DNA of 64,000 nt, taken from Heterodera schachtii (taxonomy: Eukaryota > Nematoda > Chromadorea > Rhabditida > Heteroderidae). The stretch spans positions 1,678,081-1,742,080 of the forward strand of contig SIJG01000013.1 in NCBI GenBank assembly GCA_023374025.1, written 5' to 3'. Under the pieces are notes generated by a model, which made no database searches, had not been told where the DNA came from, and saw only the letters and a list, made by a program, of their open reading frames with translations. The position numbers were made by a program, and so were the translations under genes. Every line of letters starts with the position of its first letter. Position 1 is the stretch's first letter. Shown here one piece after another: positions 34,363 through 46,444 of this stretch.

Positions 34363-37300
34363 ATGGGCATTTCCCAGTTGCTCCTTCAATTGCGACAACG
34401 TTGTCTGCCCTATTATTCATACTCTAAAAGTGATCAAAAGCATCAGCATCACCATTTTGCACTCGGTGGTGGCCTGTTGCTGATTTTACTGCTTGCCATC
34501 GGCACTTTTGAATGCCCAGTGCCATTGGTGGCGGTGCCATCAGCAACGACCCTGATCATTGGCACAATGGTCACATTGTTTTTGGCTTCCCAAGCCGATT
34601 TCATCTACCGGTCTTGGCTGACCTTGGAACGGGATTTGACGTATGGAAAGTGCATTTGGGCATTATTTAAAATTCGCAAAAATCATTTTTCGAAAATCAA
34701 CAAACACTGATTTGAATGATTGTGACCGGAAAATGATCAGACAAAATGCGTTAATGAATCATCTTTTCTTGAAAATGAGATACGGAGTAGTATGATGATT
34801 TTAAAATTTAATCGTACATCTGGGAAAAAGCTTAAATAATAATCCAACTACGGTATTTTCATTTTTCCGGATTTGGCTTTTTCAAAATTTTTTTTAAATT
34901 TTTGGACATTTGAAAAAGAGAAATCAGAACGAGCTTTTTATATAATTGGTCTTTCTTTCTTTTTTTACTACAATACCTAATGCTATAGAATTTTATTTTA
35001 TTACGAAATTATCAATGACGCATTTCCCGGAGGCTCAAATTGTCCTTAAACAAACAAACGACAGAATGAGAAATTTATGCGCCGATCTTAATTGTCTGAT
35101 TAATATTAATTTTTTTTAAATGTTAAAATTATTCAGCGGCCTTTTTCTTCTGATCAAAATTCGACTTGACATGAGGCGACGGATGCGTGAAAACAAAGGC
35201 ATTCAACAAATCTTTGTTGATGTGGTAAATGCCGTTTCTAAACGGCACATTATTTTTCTAACAAAAAATTATAATTGAATTAAAATTATGATAGACAATA
35301 TTTTCAAGGCACAACCAAAAATATTTAATGAATTTAGAAAATCACAAAATATGTAAGGACTTTGTCAAAACCTCCCAAAAGTGTACAAAAATATTTTAAT
35401 AAAAAATTTCTTATTATGATTTTTTGGAAAAAAATTTATCAGAAAAGCGTAAAAAAGCATAGGTGCCATAAAAAACTAAATAGATTAAAATAATTTTTTA
35501 GATATTTCTAAAATTAATTTTTGGTATATGATTATCAAAAAATCAATTTTTTAGGATACATTAAAAAAATTCTTTAGCAGTCCTAATAATAATTCATGAA
35601 TTCTCTTTAGGTCAACGCAAATCCGGACGGAATATGTGCCATCGATATGGTCTGAGATAACTTTAACAAAAATTATTTTTCAATTTTTAATCCGTTTTCA
35701 AATTAAGACATACAATAAACAGTACACATTCCGCGAATTTAATGCACTTGCCAATCGTTTTGCAAACACTTTTTTACAAAATGGTTACCGTAGTGGCGAT
35801 GTTGTGGCACTTTTCATGGAAAACAGTGCCGAATTTGTAGCTGGTCAGTCCTATTTTAGATTTTCAATTTATTTATTTTGGGAGAGTATTAATTAATTCA
35901 GCATGGATTGGGTTGGCCAAAATTGGTGTCGTAACGGCATGGATCAACTCCAACTTGCGCATGGACTCATTAGTGCAGTTAATAATTTTTGCAAACATTA
36001 AATAATTTTGATGGAAAATTTTAAAATTTTTTAAATTTAAAAAATAAATTGTTTAGCTGTCTTCGTGTTTCCGAATGCAAAGCAGTTTTATGTTCTGACA
36101 TACTTAAGCCAAGTAATCGCATATTTTTAAAATAGTTGGCATAATCCAAAATTTAAAGCATTGGAAGCTGCTGCCAAACAAAATGATGCCACATTTATGG
36201 ACGCATTGTGCAGTCTACGGTTTAAGCGACGCACTGAACGCCGGAGAAAGTGACAGTCACCGAGATGGAAATGGAGCCAAAAGTGCAACATGAAGCGGTG
36301 CCCGACTTTCGTTCAATTCTATGCTTCATCTTCACAAGTGGCACCACGGGGATGCCAAAGCCGGCTCGCATCAAACATCTTCGGTGAGATTTTCCTCTAG
36401 TTTGGCACTTTGACCGAGACAAAATCTTAGACATGGGCTTAACTCAAAAAAGCCTTTGAAATTTTTTTGTCTGTAAATAATCACATCAATTAAGCTATTA
36501 TTCGATGGCAATTGGCATTGCCCAATCATTTGACATCCGTGCCGATGACCGCCTATATATCACAATGCCGTTGTATCACACTGCTGCCGGCATCATTGGC
36601 GTTGGGCAAATGTTGTTGCGCGGGTGCAGCTGTGTGATCCGGTCACGCTTCTCGGCAAGCAATTTTTGGCGCGATTGTATACAGTATGAGTGTACGGTAA
36701 GTGGTGGCTCAATTGACTAATACGGTATTTAACAATTTTTCTAACATAATAATGTGGTGCCAGCAGTGCCTGTAATACAACGTATAATTTGCATACAGAC
36801 AAGCCAGTACATTGGCGAAATTTGCCGCTATCTGTTGGCACAGCCGGCACGCGAAGCGGAACAGCGGCACCGCGTGCGTCTGATGTTCGGCAATGGACTG
36901 CGCGCTGAAATTTGGCGCGAATTTGTGGACCGTTTCAAAGTGCGCGTTGGCGAAGTGTACGGCTCCACTGAAGGGACCTCAAATTTGGGTAAAACTTAAA
37001 AATGAAAATTGATATAAAATATTTGATAAATATAAAAATTACATTTTCGATTCATGTGAAATTATTAAATTAAAATTTAATTCTCATTATATATTTTTTG
37101 AATTTTAAATTATTTTCAGTGAACATTGATGGCAAAGAAGGTGCCTGTGGCTTTTTGCCAATCTCGCCAATTACCAAGCTTGTCCATCCGGTCAGGCTTG
37201 TCAAGGTGGACGACAATGGTGACATTATGCGACGACCAAATGGGTTGGCAATCCCATGTCGTCCAGGTGTGAGCAAATGGGGCCCAGTTGCAGCATCGGA

Positions 37301-38968
37301 CGGGCTCGGGCGCCCGAGACGGGTTTTTACCAGGATGCCCGGGCCCGGTAAATTTGGAAAATGCCGGGCCCGGGCGGCCCGATTAAATGGGATTGTTTTT
37401 GAAACGGATTGCACGGTCCGGTCATCGTCTAAGCCCGGGCACGGTAGTTTCGAATTCCGGGCTCAAGTGAACAGATATTTTCGGGAATCAAGGAATGGCT
37501 TTTAAGTGGACCATGGGTCGCGACTGCAATTTTCCCGAAATCCAAAATCCCGTTTTTAAACGACCAACCTGATTCGATTAAAAAAGGAAAATTAAAAATT
37601 TGTCGAATACAGGTCAAACGGGGGCGATGCTTTCCACAATTCGGCCAAACAATCCATTGTTGGTGTTTGACGGTTATTTGAACCAAGAGGAGACAAGTGC
37701 GTTTGAATTTTTGATTCTGCTCTATTTAAGTGTTTTATTATTGTGTTCATTTTTTAAAAAATTTGATCAGAGATTCTGATCAGATTAATTCGATAGGATT
37801 AATTCTTTGGCCCAATAATTAATCCATAATTTTATAATTCGCCAATTTCTAAATTTGTTGAAAAGAATATTTTTTTTCCAGAAAAGAAAGTTGTTCAAAA
37901 TGTGTTCCGTCATGGGGACAGTGCCTTTTTAACTGGTATAAAAAATAAATATTTATTTAAAAATAAATATTTTTTTTAATTTGAGGTGACATTCTTCACT
38001 GGGACCGCCTTGGCTATTTGTATTTTCGAATTCGAACTGGTGACACGTTCCGATTCAAGGGCGAAAATGTTAGCACTGCTGAGGCATGTTCCAAATTTTT
38101 AATATATATTTAAAATTAATTAAAAATATTGGATAAAAAAAATTTCAAATTTTATTTTTTCTTAAGGTTGAAGCTGTCCTTCTCCCGTTGAAGTGCATAA
38201 TCGACGCGGTTGTGTACGGTGTACGTGTACTTGAGCTTGATGGAAGCGTTGGCATGGCGGCATTGGTCAAGAATGATGAGGCTGGAACGGACGATGTAAG
38301 AGCTGAACAGACCGACCTGGGACATTTTTAAATATTTATTCGTTAATTTTTGGAATTTAGGGATCAAATGGTTTAGCAAAAATCTTTAAATAATAATAAT
38401 ACAGTCTTTATTGAAATAGTACTCGCTAGAGAACTCTTTTAGAGTACCAGTGGGCTGCTTTATTAGTGGATTTAGTTCAATTTAAAAAAAGTGCCCAACA
38501 AATTTCATTTTTAAAGAAATTTCTTCGAGAGTTGAGTGCCCGCCTTCATGCCAACCTTCCCGCATATGCCATTCCACGATTCATTCGTATTTGCAATGCT
38601 GTTGATAGAACTGGTCATCGTTTTTTCAAAATTTTAAAATTATGGAAATGAAGCCAAGGCCTAAAAAGCAATGCGCAATTAGCAGAAATTTAATTAATTT
38701 GAAAATCTTAATTAATCCCAAATCCAATAAAATTTTAGCAACATTCAAATTGATCAAAACGAATCTGCAAAGGCTTGGCTTGGCCAGGCATGGTCCATCT
38801 GCTGACGATCGCCTCTTTCTGATGGACCCAAGCTGCAAAGAATATCGGCCGTTGGAGGAATGCCTTAGGCAACGGTTAAGCGGCGAATTGTCGCCGGCTG
38901 AGCGCAGCGATAACAAAACGACAATGCCCGAGGCGACTGATCAGTTGATCAGCAGAGTGTTCGCTTAA
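34363..38968 (+). CDS. FATP/SLC27-type very-long-chain acyl-CoA synthetase, 16 exons
   Basis: Exons: 34363-34640, 35137-35224, 35611-35649, 35708-35843, 35902-35977, 36057-36112, 36136-36383, 36495-36696, 36799-36988, 37120-37266, 37613-37696, 37882-37935, 37986-38083, 38167-38295, 38517-38613 and 38739-38968. Two hydrophobic N-terminal segments, then [30 protein letters not shown], the AMP/ATP loop [49 protein letters not shown], the FATP signature [15 protein letters not shown], and a C-terminus with [13 protein letters not shown]. Such membrane proteins activate long and very long fatty acids to CoA thioesters and aid uptake; C. elegans acs-20 and acs-22 are the likely relatives. Exon 7 contains a one-base frame break near 36238, between SDALNA and [10 protein letters not shown]. 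The intron after 38083 starts GCATGT (GC-AG type). AATAAA lies near 39179. Confidence 0.93.
37268..37460. repeat. GC-rich GGCCCGGG repeat in FATP intron 10
   Basis: Contains clustered GCCCGGG/CCCGGGC words (GGATGCCCGGGCCCGGTAAA, GCCGGGCCCGGGCGGCCCG, AAGCCCGGGCACGG) in an otherwise AT-rich intron. It can form strong hairpins. It resembles in style, not sequence, the CCTGG repeat of the lipase intron. Confidence 0.5.
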
Positions 38969-39975
38969 TCATTTATTGGTGATCAAAACGGCATGTGTTG
39001 ATCAGTGAGGAATGGAGGAGCAATCATTGATTTTCTACAAAATATGCTCCATTTTCATTGCCAAGCTCACTCAACCTCCTCATTGATCATCTACATAGAA
39101 CAGGAACAGTTATGCCAACAAAAAGTTGCTCAAATTTAATTAATTGATGATTTGTATGAAAATTTCATGTATATTAAAATAAAGAATTGGTGGATTTTTT
39201 CGTTTTATTTTGAAATTAATTTATATATTTATATTTTAAAAAATGAATTGTTTATTTTGAGGATTTTATGCCGCCGAGAAAAAAAATTTAAAATTTTTTT
39301 GTTAAATTATTATTAGTGGATTTTTTTACTCATTATATTTAATATACAATTTTCAATATTTTTATCTTGATTTATGATGGCACAATACTGTCCAACTTTT
39401 TTTGAACATTCTATTCGTTATAAATAAATATTAAATTTGACTTTTGTGTTCATCCCTATTTAAATTCCCGCTCAATTTTGCTCCCCCATTATTTGCTTGC
39501 CGCACATTTGTCCCCTGCCATGACAAGCCTTAGAACAGAAATCACCCGCTAGCCCTCCCTTAGTTCTGTAAAAGGCGGGGGACGGGGGGATTAACGCGGA
39601 TTTTTGGAGATTAACCGCGCCGGAAGGTCCGTCGTCCATCAGCATCGGAGCAATGCAAAAGCCCCACACATTGCCGCGGCCCCGCCGGTGGTCTGCCGAA
39701 GATGGATGATCGTCGTTCGTCACCGTCAAAGCGGGGGGTGTAGGGGGCGGGGGGCGGAAAGGTCACCAAAGCATTTCCGTTGCTGTGCCGCCCGCTTTTG
39801 TGCGCTTGCTGCTTGCTGCTGCTGTCCCATCTTATCGTCTTCGTCCGTCCTCCATTCCGGTCATTTTTGTACCAACCCCCGGGGGCGGGGTGGGGGGCGA
39901 GCAGCGTTTGTCTGCTGTACATCATCCCTCGCTCTTGAAACCGTACATATTTTCTTTCTACTGAATGGATTTTTA
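38969..39975. other. 3' flank of FATP and a GC-rich block
   Basis: The AT-rich 3' flank with AATAAA near 39179 is followed by a GC-rich block (about 39480-39930) that is open on both strands (131 codons plus, 104 codons minus). Neither translation shows a recognisable domain. It may be an exon of an unassigned gene or a promoter island. Confidence 0.3.
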
Positions 39976-40589
39976 CGTGCTGAGACGAACCGAAAATAGT
40001 CTCAGTGTGGGCGAACCGAAAATAGTCTCAGTGTCAATAAAAATATTTAAATTTAATTTTTTTAAAGCAATTCTTTTTTATAAATTTTCAAATACAATAA
40101 TGTAATTTCGAGGTTCTACTTTTCTTTAATCTTTTTATTAAATATTCTGCTCAAAATAAATTCTAGCTTTCGTACCATTAATAAATGCAGAATAATTTTT
40201 GAATCGTAACATTAATGGAAAAAGAATAGGGGAAGGAAAATTTATGGTAAAAAATGCATGAAATTTATGGGGATATTAATGAAGTCTTAATTTACGCAAA
40301 TATTGGGTGAAATTTCTGAAGAAAATTAGTAGATTTGAAAATCCTCTAGTAAGCTTACTTATCTAATTTGATTTAAAATGAAAATTTTCATTTCAATGTA
40401 ATTTTTTTTGGTCGGAGATGGAATGCTTTTATAGTATTCTTTTAGTTTATTTTTAAAATATTATTTAATTAAATTTATTATTTTTCGAGATCTAATTGAA
40501 TTGTATAATTAAATTTAAATATTTTTATTGACACTGAGACTATTTTCGGTTCGCCCACACTGAGACTATTTTCGGTTCGACCTAGCACC
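39976..40589. mobile_element. 614-bp element, GGTGCT..GTCG family, copy 3 (inverted)
   Basis: Left end CGTGCTGAGACG, right end CGACCTAGCACC, flanked by the 8-bp duplication GATTTTTA (39968-39975, 40590-40597). The arms have two direct copies of GAACCGAAAATAGTCTCAGT separated by GTGGGC. Its two end variants match those of the element at 2523-3151, in the opposite order. The interior is AT-rich with no coding frame. Confidence 0.85.
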
Positions 40590-43500
40590 GATTTTTATTC
40601 GTTAGAGATGTTCCGGGTCAAGAATGAAGAATGAGTTTTGGGTTTCTTTTCGGTCGGTCGAAAATAGCGTTGTCCAATGTTGGAATTTCGAATAAAAAAT
40701 TTGAGTTCGGGTTTAGGTTGTCGGAAACCGTGATCAGCAACTAAGAAAAGCCCTTCATATGTATAACATGTGTTTAGATTTTTTAAACAAATTGTTTCTA
40801 GTTGGGAAACACTGTAATTTTTTGAATAAATTATAAATTTTTAACATTTAAATTTAAAATTAGGGCGCAGCTTGAAAGAAAAATTTCCAAAAATTTATAT
40901 ATATTTTTTCCTCCGGAACTTCGGCAATGCTTTCATTCGAACTTTTAAATTATCTTGGCATTTTTACTGTTTTTTTTTTGCCATTTAAATTTTGCTTTCA
41001 TGCTGCCTGCTTCTGCTGCTGGAAAATCCCTTCTGCTAATGTTTACTCGCGTGACAACATCATTTTGCCTAAATCCTTCTGTGTCACCCCCCTGGCGAGT
41101 TGGCTTCGTATTTACTGCCGGCGGCACCCCTAATTCATCATTTTTTGTCCCCAAAAAATCTTTTGTGTGCCCTCCCCGTCGGGGATAGAAAAAAGATGAT
41201 GATAAAAAATTGACTTATGTATGTTTTTCTTTGTTTACCCATTTTTAGAGGCCCAATAAATTTTTATGTTTAAATAATTTGCCATTAAAAAATAAACAAA
41301 AAATTTTGGCAAAATCCCTTTTTAAATTTTTAGTTTTTTCATCCGAGCAAATCCGATTTAAGAAATCTCTACAATATTTACTATGCATAATTGTAGAATG
41401 ATTTTCTTCGAAAGAGAAGGAAATGTCAAATAGAGTAAAAAAAAATGAATTTTATTAAAATTTAAAATAAATGAAATAAATTTCAAAATCAAAAAACAAA
41501 AAATTTAAATTTGAAAATCCAAAATTTCACAAAAATTAATTTTTGTTCTCACACATCTGTTTGTCCTGCTGTTGATGCCTCCAAACGACAACATTTTGCA
41601 TTTTTAAATAATTTATTATTTGTATGTACAGGCATTGTTTGTATGTCAATAGGTCGGCTTTTGGTCGCCTAAATAATGCGCATTCGCTTTGAAATACTAA
41701 TAATAATTAGTGGCCAATTATCGTAAATGGTGGATTGGCCAAACAAATTTTTGCTTATTTATATATAAATGCAAAATTTTAAAATTTTAAAAATAATCCA
41801 AACTTTTCACGCAATTGTTTTCAAAATTCTATTTATTTGTGTTACTTGTTGGCCAATGATTTAAATTGGACACGGTCCAACATTTTGAATTTAAATAAAA
41901 TTTCAAATTTTAATTAAATTTCCAACCCTTTTACGCAATAATTTTCAATATTATTTTTTTAAAATTGATTAGCTGTTGGACCCTGGCCAAACAAAATTTT
42001 TATTTAAATTTAATCCCAAATTTAAATTAAAAAATAAATCCAACCCTTTCATCACGCAATCATTTTCAAATTTTGATTTATTTCGTTAATTGGCGGAAAC
42101 GTCAATTGACATTGAAAGTTTGTCCATCGAATGGTCATTTTGTCTCGGCATAATTCAGTTTTAGGAGGCCCCCACTTTGCGGGGGGCACAAGAAGTGTGT
42201 GGGCTCAAAACACTTGACTCAATTCAGCAGAGTTCTCCTCCACACCGCCATTTTCTCACCAAAAGATTTACATATTTTTCAAAAATCATTTCGTTAGCAT
42301 AATTTTAATTTTTTCTCACATTTTTTCCAATTTTTTAAAATTTTTAGCGAAACTCGAAAAAATAATATTCATTTTTCCGTCCCGTCTATCTTAATATCCA
42401 AAGGAGAGTTATTTTTCTTGTTATTATTATTTAGAGCAATTAAGAATCATTATGTATATTAATGAATTTTCTCTATTTCTCCATTACCAAATTTAATTAT
42501 AAAATATACAAAATTAAATTTCAATTTTTTGCAAAATGGCTAAAAGTTGAATTGCTAAAATGATAATCGTACACATTGTGTCTTCCCATTCATCTTTTTC
42601 ACAGCTCCTCACCATCCCTTTTTTTAAATTCAAATGTGAGTTTTTTAGAGCAATTAAGGATCCTTATGTATTTAATATTTTTTCTCTAATTACCAAATTT
42701 AATTATAAAAATATACAAAAAAGTTTTTTTTAATTTCAATTTTAATTTTTCTTACAGAAAATATTTTTTATTTCAATTCAATTTTTTCTAAGTGGTTAAG
42801 TGCTGATTGTTAGAGGAATGACAATCGTATACATTATGTATATTCACATTCATCTTTTTCACAGCTCATCCTCATCCCGCGATTCGTATCTCTCCGATCA
42901 GCAGCAGAAAATGCTCACAATCACAGCTCATCTCCCTCCCTATTCCCATCATCCCCCCCTTTTACGATCGGAGCACAGCAAAAAGAAATAAATAAATAAA
43001 TGTTCGCCCTTTCATGTTAATCGGATTTCGAGATGGTGTAATTAATACGAAATGAATGCCATCATCATAATCCTCCATCCATGACTTTTGTTTCAAGATC
43101 TCCCGCCAGCACAGAATTCGGGTCCAAAAATTTTCGGAACAAATCAGCAGAAGTCGGAAGTCCAAGCCCAAAAATGGGTACTTCCTTGTTTTGCTACCCC
43201 ACCCCCTTCGAAAAATTTCAAAAAATCAGAGAAATTTTATTAAATCTATGACCAAGTGTCATCAGATGCCAAAACAAATACCATATTCGTGGTCAGGGAC
43301 TCTGAACACGCCCAAAATATATTAATTTTTAAATTTTTCGAGGGGGGGGGAGGGTAGCAAAACACGGAAGTACCCAAAAATGTCACGAGTTAGGCAAGGT
43401 ATTTTCTAAAGGACGGTTGAACAAACGTTCAAGGATACTTTTGCCGCAGCGGATAGGGCACATGTAAAAAAAAATTGTTGAAAATCTTTTTTTTTTCCGC

Positions 43501-46407
43501 GGGAACCCCCTAGACATCGAAAACCCTAATTTCCTAGGCCCGTCGCTGGCTTTTCCCGTAAACATTTCTATTTTCATTCTGTATAAACAGTAATAGCCGG
43601 CTTTTCTTTTGCCTCGGCGTGTCCTTTCCCCAACAAATATTTGCCCATATGATTTGGCCCCGCGGGGGGCGGTCCCTGTCCCGGTCCGCTTTTCCTTGTC
43701 CTCCCCCGCTCGAATGAGCCGAGGACATTAAATCAAAGGTGCGCGTTTTTCTTTGTTAAACCAAAAGCTTCCGAAATGACAGTATAAATTGGGGGCAGTA
43801 ATTATTGTAGCTTAATTAAGCAATTGTATACCATTGAAATGGGAATTTGAATAAAAACAGGGACATGGGTGTCATCCTAAATTCCCGGACCTTTGCATCT
43901 CGTTTTGAAAAATTCCATTTCAACTTTTTATTGAAAAGGACAGAAATTTATAACGAAATTAATTAATTTTTTTTTAACAAAAAAGTAATGGGATGGACAA
44001 GTTTAATTTTATTAGTTGTCAAAATCAATTAAGACGCAATTAGTTAGATAAATGAGAATTTTTTGAATTTTTGCGAAAACTTTTCAATTATCATTTAAGT
44101 TTTTGTTTAATATGACTTAATTTCTGTTAATTATCTGATAATAACCGATGAGCATATTGATACGAATCTCTAAATTTATGCATCAGAATTTAAAGGCCAA
44201 AGGGCCAAAACTCACTTCTTCGTTTTGTTTTCAATTGGTGGCCCCAAGGGCACAATAAATGACGAAGATTGACATAATCCCCACAGCCAAGAGTGGGGCC
44301 GAGATTCCGCACATCTGTTCTTCAGCGAGATAATGCCAATCCAATTAATCCCCTGACCTGTCTCATTTTTATTCTTGGCCAATTGGTCATTGTCAATTTG
44401 TTTCCTTTCCCGTTTATTTATTTATTTTCTGACAATTTGTCATTAATTGGATTATAAAAAATTAATTAATTAATCTCAATTAAAATAAATCAAAATAAAT
44501 TTTCTCCGCCAAATAAATTTTTCGCTTTTAAAAATGTGAACACGAAAAAGCAATTTTCTTAGGATTTTCTGTAACAAAATTGAGGGGTCATCCATCACTA
44601 ATGGACAAATAATTGTGCCGACATGAATTTGCCGGCACAAATTATTTTGCCGGTCAAGCGGAAAGGGGGGGGGGGAGGAGACAAAATTCACCAAATAAAG
44701 CAGCGCATCTTTTTGGATATAAGAATAGGGAAATTTCAAAAAAAATTTTTAAATTTTCCTTAATTAATTTACACTAAATATCCCAAATTTTGGAAAATAA
44801 TTTTTCAAAAATATTATTTAATTTAAAAAAGCCATTAAGTTTTTCACACCTTAACTATAATTAATAGTGCACAAATTCTGAGGTGCACAAGCTTAACACA
44901 TGCAATTATTGTATAATTACACTCATGATTTCATAATATTTACTTAATCTGTGCACAATATGCAATAATTTTAGCTCTTTTAAAATTCGATAATTTTGGA
45001 TTGATGGATCAACTAATTATGTAAATGACTCTTTTTAAAATCATTTATATTTATTTTATTTTTAATAAATTTAAAAATCCCATTTTAATCCATATACGAT
45101 TAATTAAACCCACTTTCCGTCCCCGCTGGCAATTTTCGGCTTTATCCCGAAAGCAATTAACAATAAATGTTTGCTAAGCGCTTACTTTATCTGCTGCTGT
45201 CAAGAGCAATTAAATGTTTTCGTAAAATAATTTTTTAAGCTATAGAAAAATTTACTTTTTTTTGTCCCGAATCATTAACTTGGATATTTTTTTCTAATTA
45301 AATTTCCCAAAATTTGTGTAAATCCAATTTGCTTGAGTGAGTGTATGTGTTTAGATTGTGCTTTACCCCTATCCAATTTCCCCATTAAATATCTGCTGCT
45401 GGCTGCTGTCAGTGGGTTTTGCGCCAAAGTTTACCGCACTTTTCCCGTCCTGCTGCTGCTGGCGGTTTGGCCCATCAATCATTTGGATGGGCTAAACGGG
45501 CGTCACCACACACCCATTTTAGGGATTTAAATTTAAATTACTAATTGATGGCCCATTATATTAAACAATAAAATCCCAAACTCGTTGAAAATGAGTTGTT
45601 TTCCTCCTGTTCTTTTGAATCCCCATTCGAAATACCTAAAATTTTTAGCACTTTTTAAAATTATTTTTTTTTTCCAACAACAAATTGCAATCCACCGATT
45701 TTACTCTCCGTTTTTCATATAATGCCGAGGAAATGTGTGCCGTATCTGTCGACCAAAAAGCAGACATTGTGCCCGAGGGAGGGCCCTTTAATTAGGCAAT
45801 GAATGGCACACACCCACATTTTGTGCCTCGAGGGGCTGACATTATTCGGCACCTCGCAAGGCAAGCCAGGCCAGGCAGGAGGCCACTCACATGCGTATCG
45901 TTGACATCTCGCGCATATTCTATTCAGCAGTTCGTCGCTCGTGGATAGGGGCAGGCCATTGTTGTTGAGTGGCCAAGTGGGGGGGGGGGGGAGGGCGACA
46001 AGGCTTATGTAAAGAATAAAGCGGCACCCAAAAATGAGAGCCCCCGGGGGACCAATAATTTTAAATGTCGTTTAATTACACAAATAATTAACCACTCACT
46101 ATGCCCTTGGTTTGGTTATCGGCTTAAAATCAGTTTCAAATTAAAAAATATGGCATATAAACAACATTAAATAGAGATGGTACATGGTAATTAACCCCAA
46201 TACTTTCTCTTAATTTTTTAAATAATTTCAATTATTGTTACAAATTTTTTTTAAATTTTCTAATGTGTCAAGAGATTTTGCTACTTGTTTTTAAAGCTAT
46301 TTAGGTTTTATAAAATTGAAAAATTTACCGATTTAAGCATAAGTCAATTGTCAGCGTCGCAGTTTTGACAATTTAATTTTTAAATAAAATTAAATTTTTC
46401 TTTTCAG
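40590..46407. other. 5.8-kb intergenic stretch without a confident gene
   Basis: Mostly AT-rich, with many GGCCAA and AATTTAAAATTTT words, a degraded copy of the GATCAGCAAC dispersed repeat at 40715-40760, a foldback at 43176-43375, a small hairpin at about 44598-44650 (TAATTGTGCCGAC and GCCGGCACAAATTA), and G-runs at 44665-44675 and 45979-45991. Short open frames at 40927-41133, 42800-42991 and 45333-45530 are hydrophobic or low-complexity and are not called. Confidence 0.4.
43176..43375. mobile_element. 200-bp foldback element
   Basis: Inverted ends GGGTACTTCC, TGTTTTGCTACCC at the left and GGGTAGCAAAACACGGAAGT at the right. AAAAAT flanks both sides (43170-43175, 43376-43381). A 9-base G-run (43342-43350) lies just inside the right arm, opposite a C-rich left arm. 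Confidence 0.65.
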
Positions 46408-46444
46408 GATTTAACTAACCGAAAAGTATTTTTTTTAATGAAAA
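46401..46444 (+). promoter_or_regulatory. probable trans-splice acceptor of the 46.4-kb gene
   Basis: TTTTCTTTTCAG ends at 46407 after a T-rich tract, and the ATG follows 37 bases later at 46445 with no upstream coding exon seen. Confidence 0.5.

Noticed and set aside
39604..39999. 131-codon plus and 104-codon minus frames in a GC-rich block
   Set aside because: Both strands are open because of base composition; no domain is recognisable, and the plus frame runs into a mobile element.
45333..45530. 65-codon hydrophobic frame
   Set aside because: Isolated, no convincing splice partners, composition-driven Leu/Ala content.
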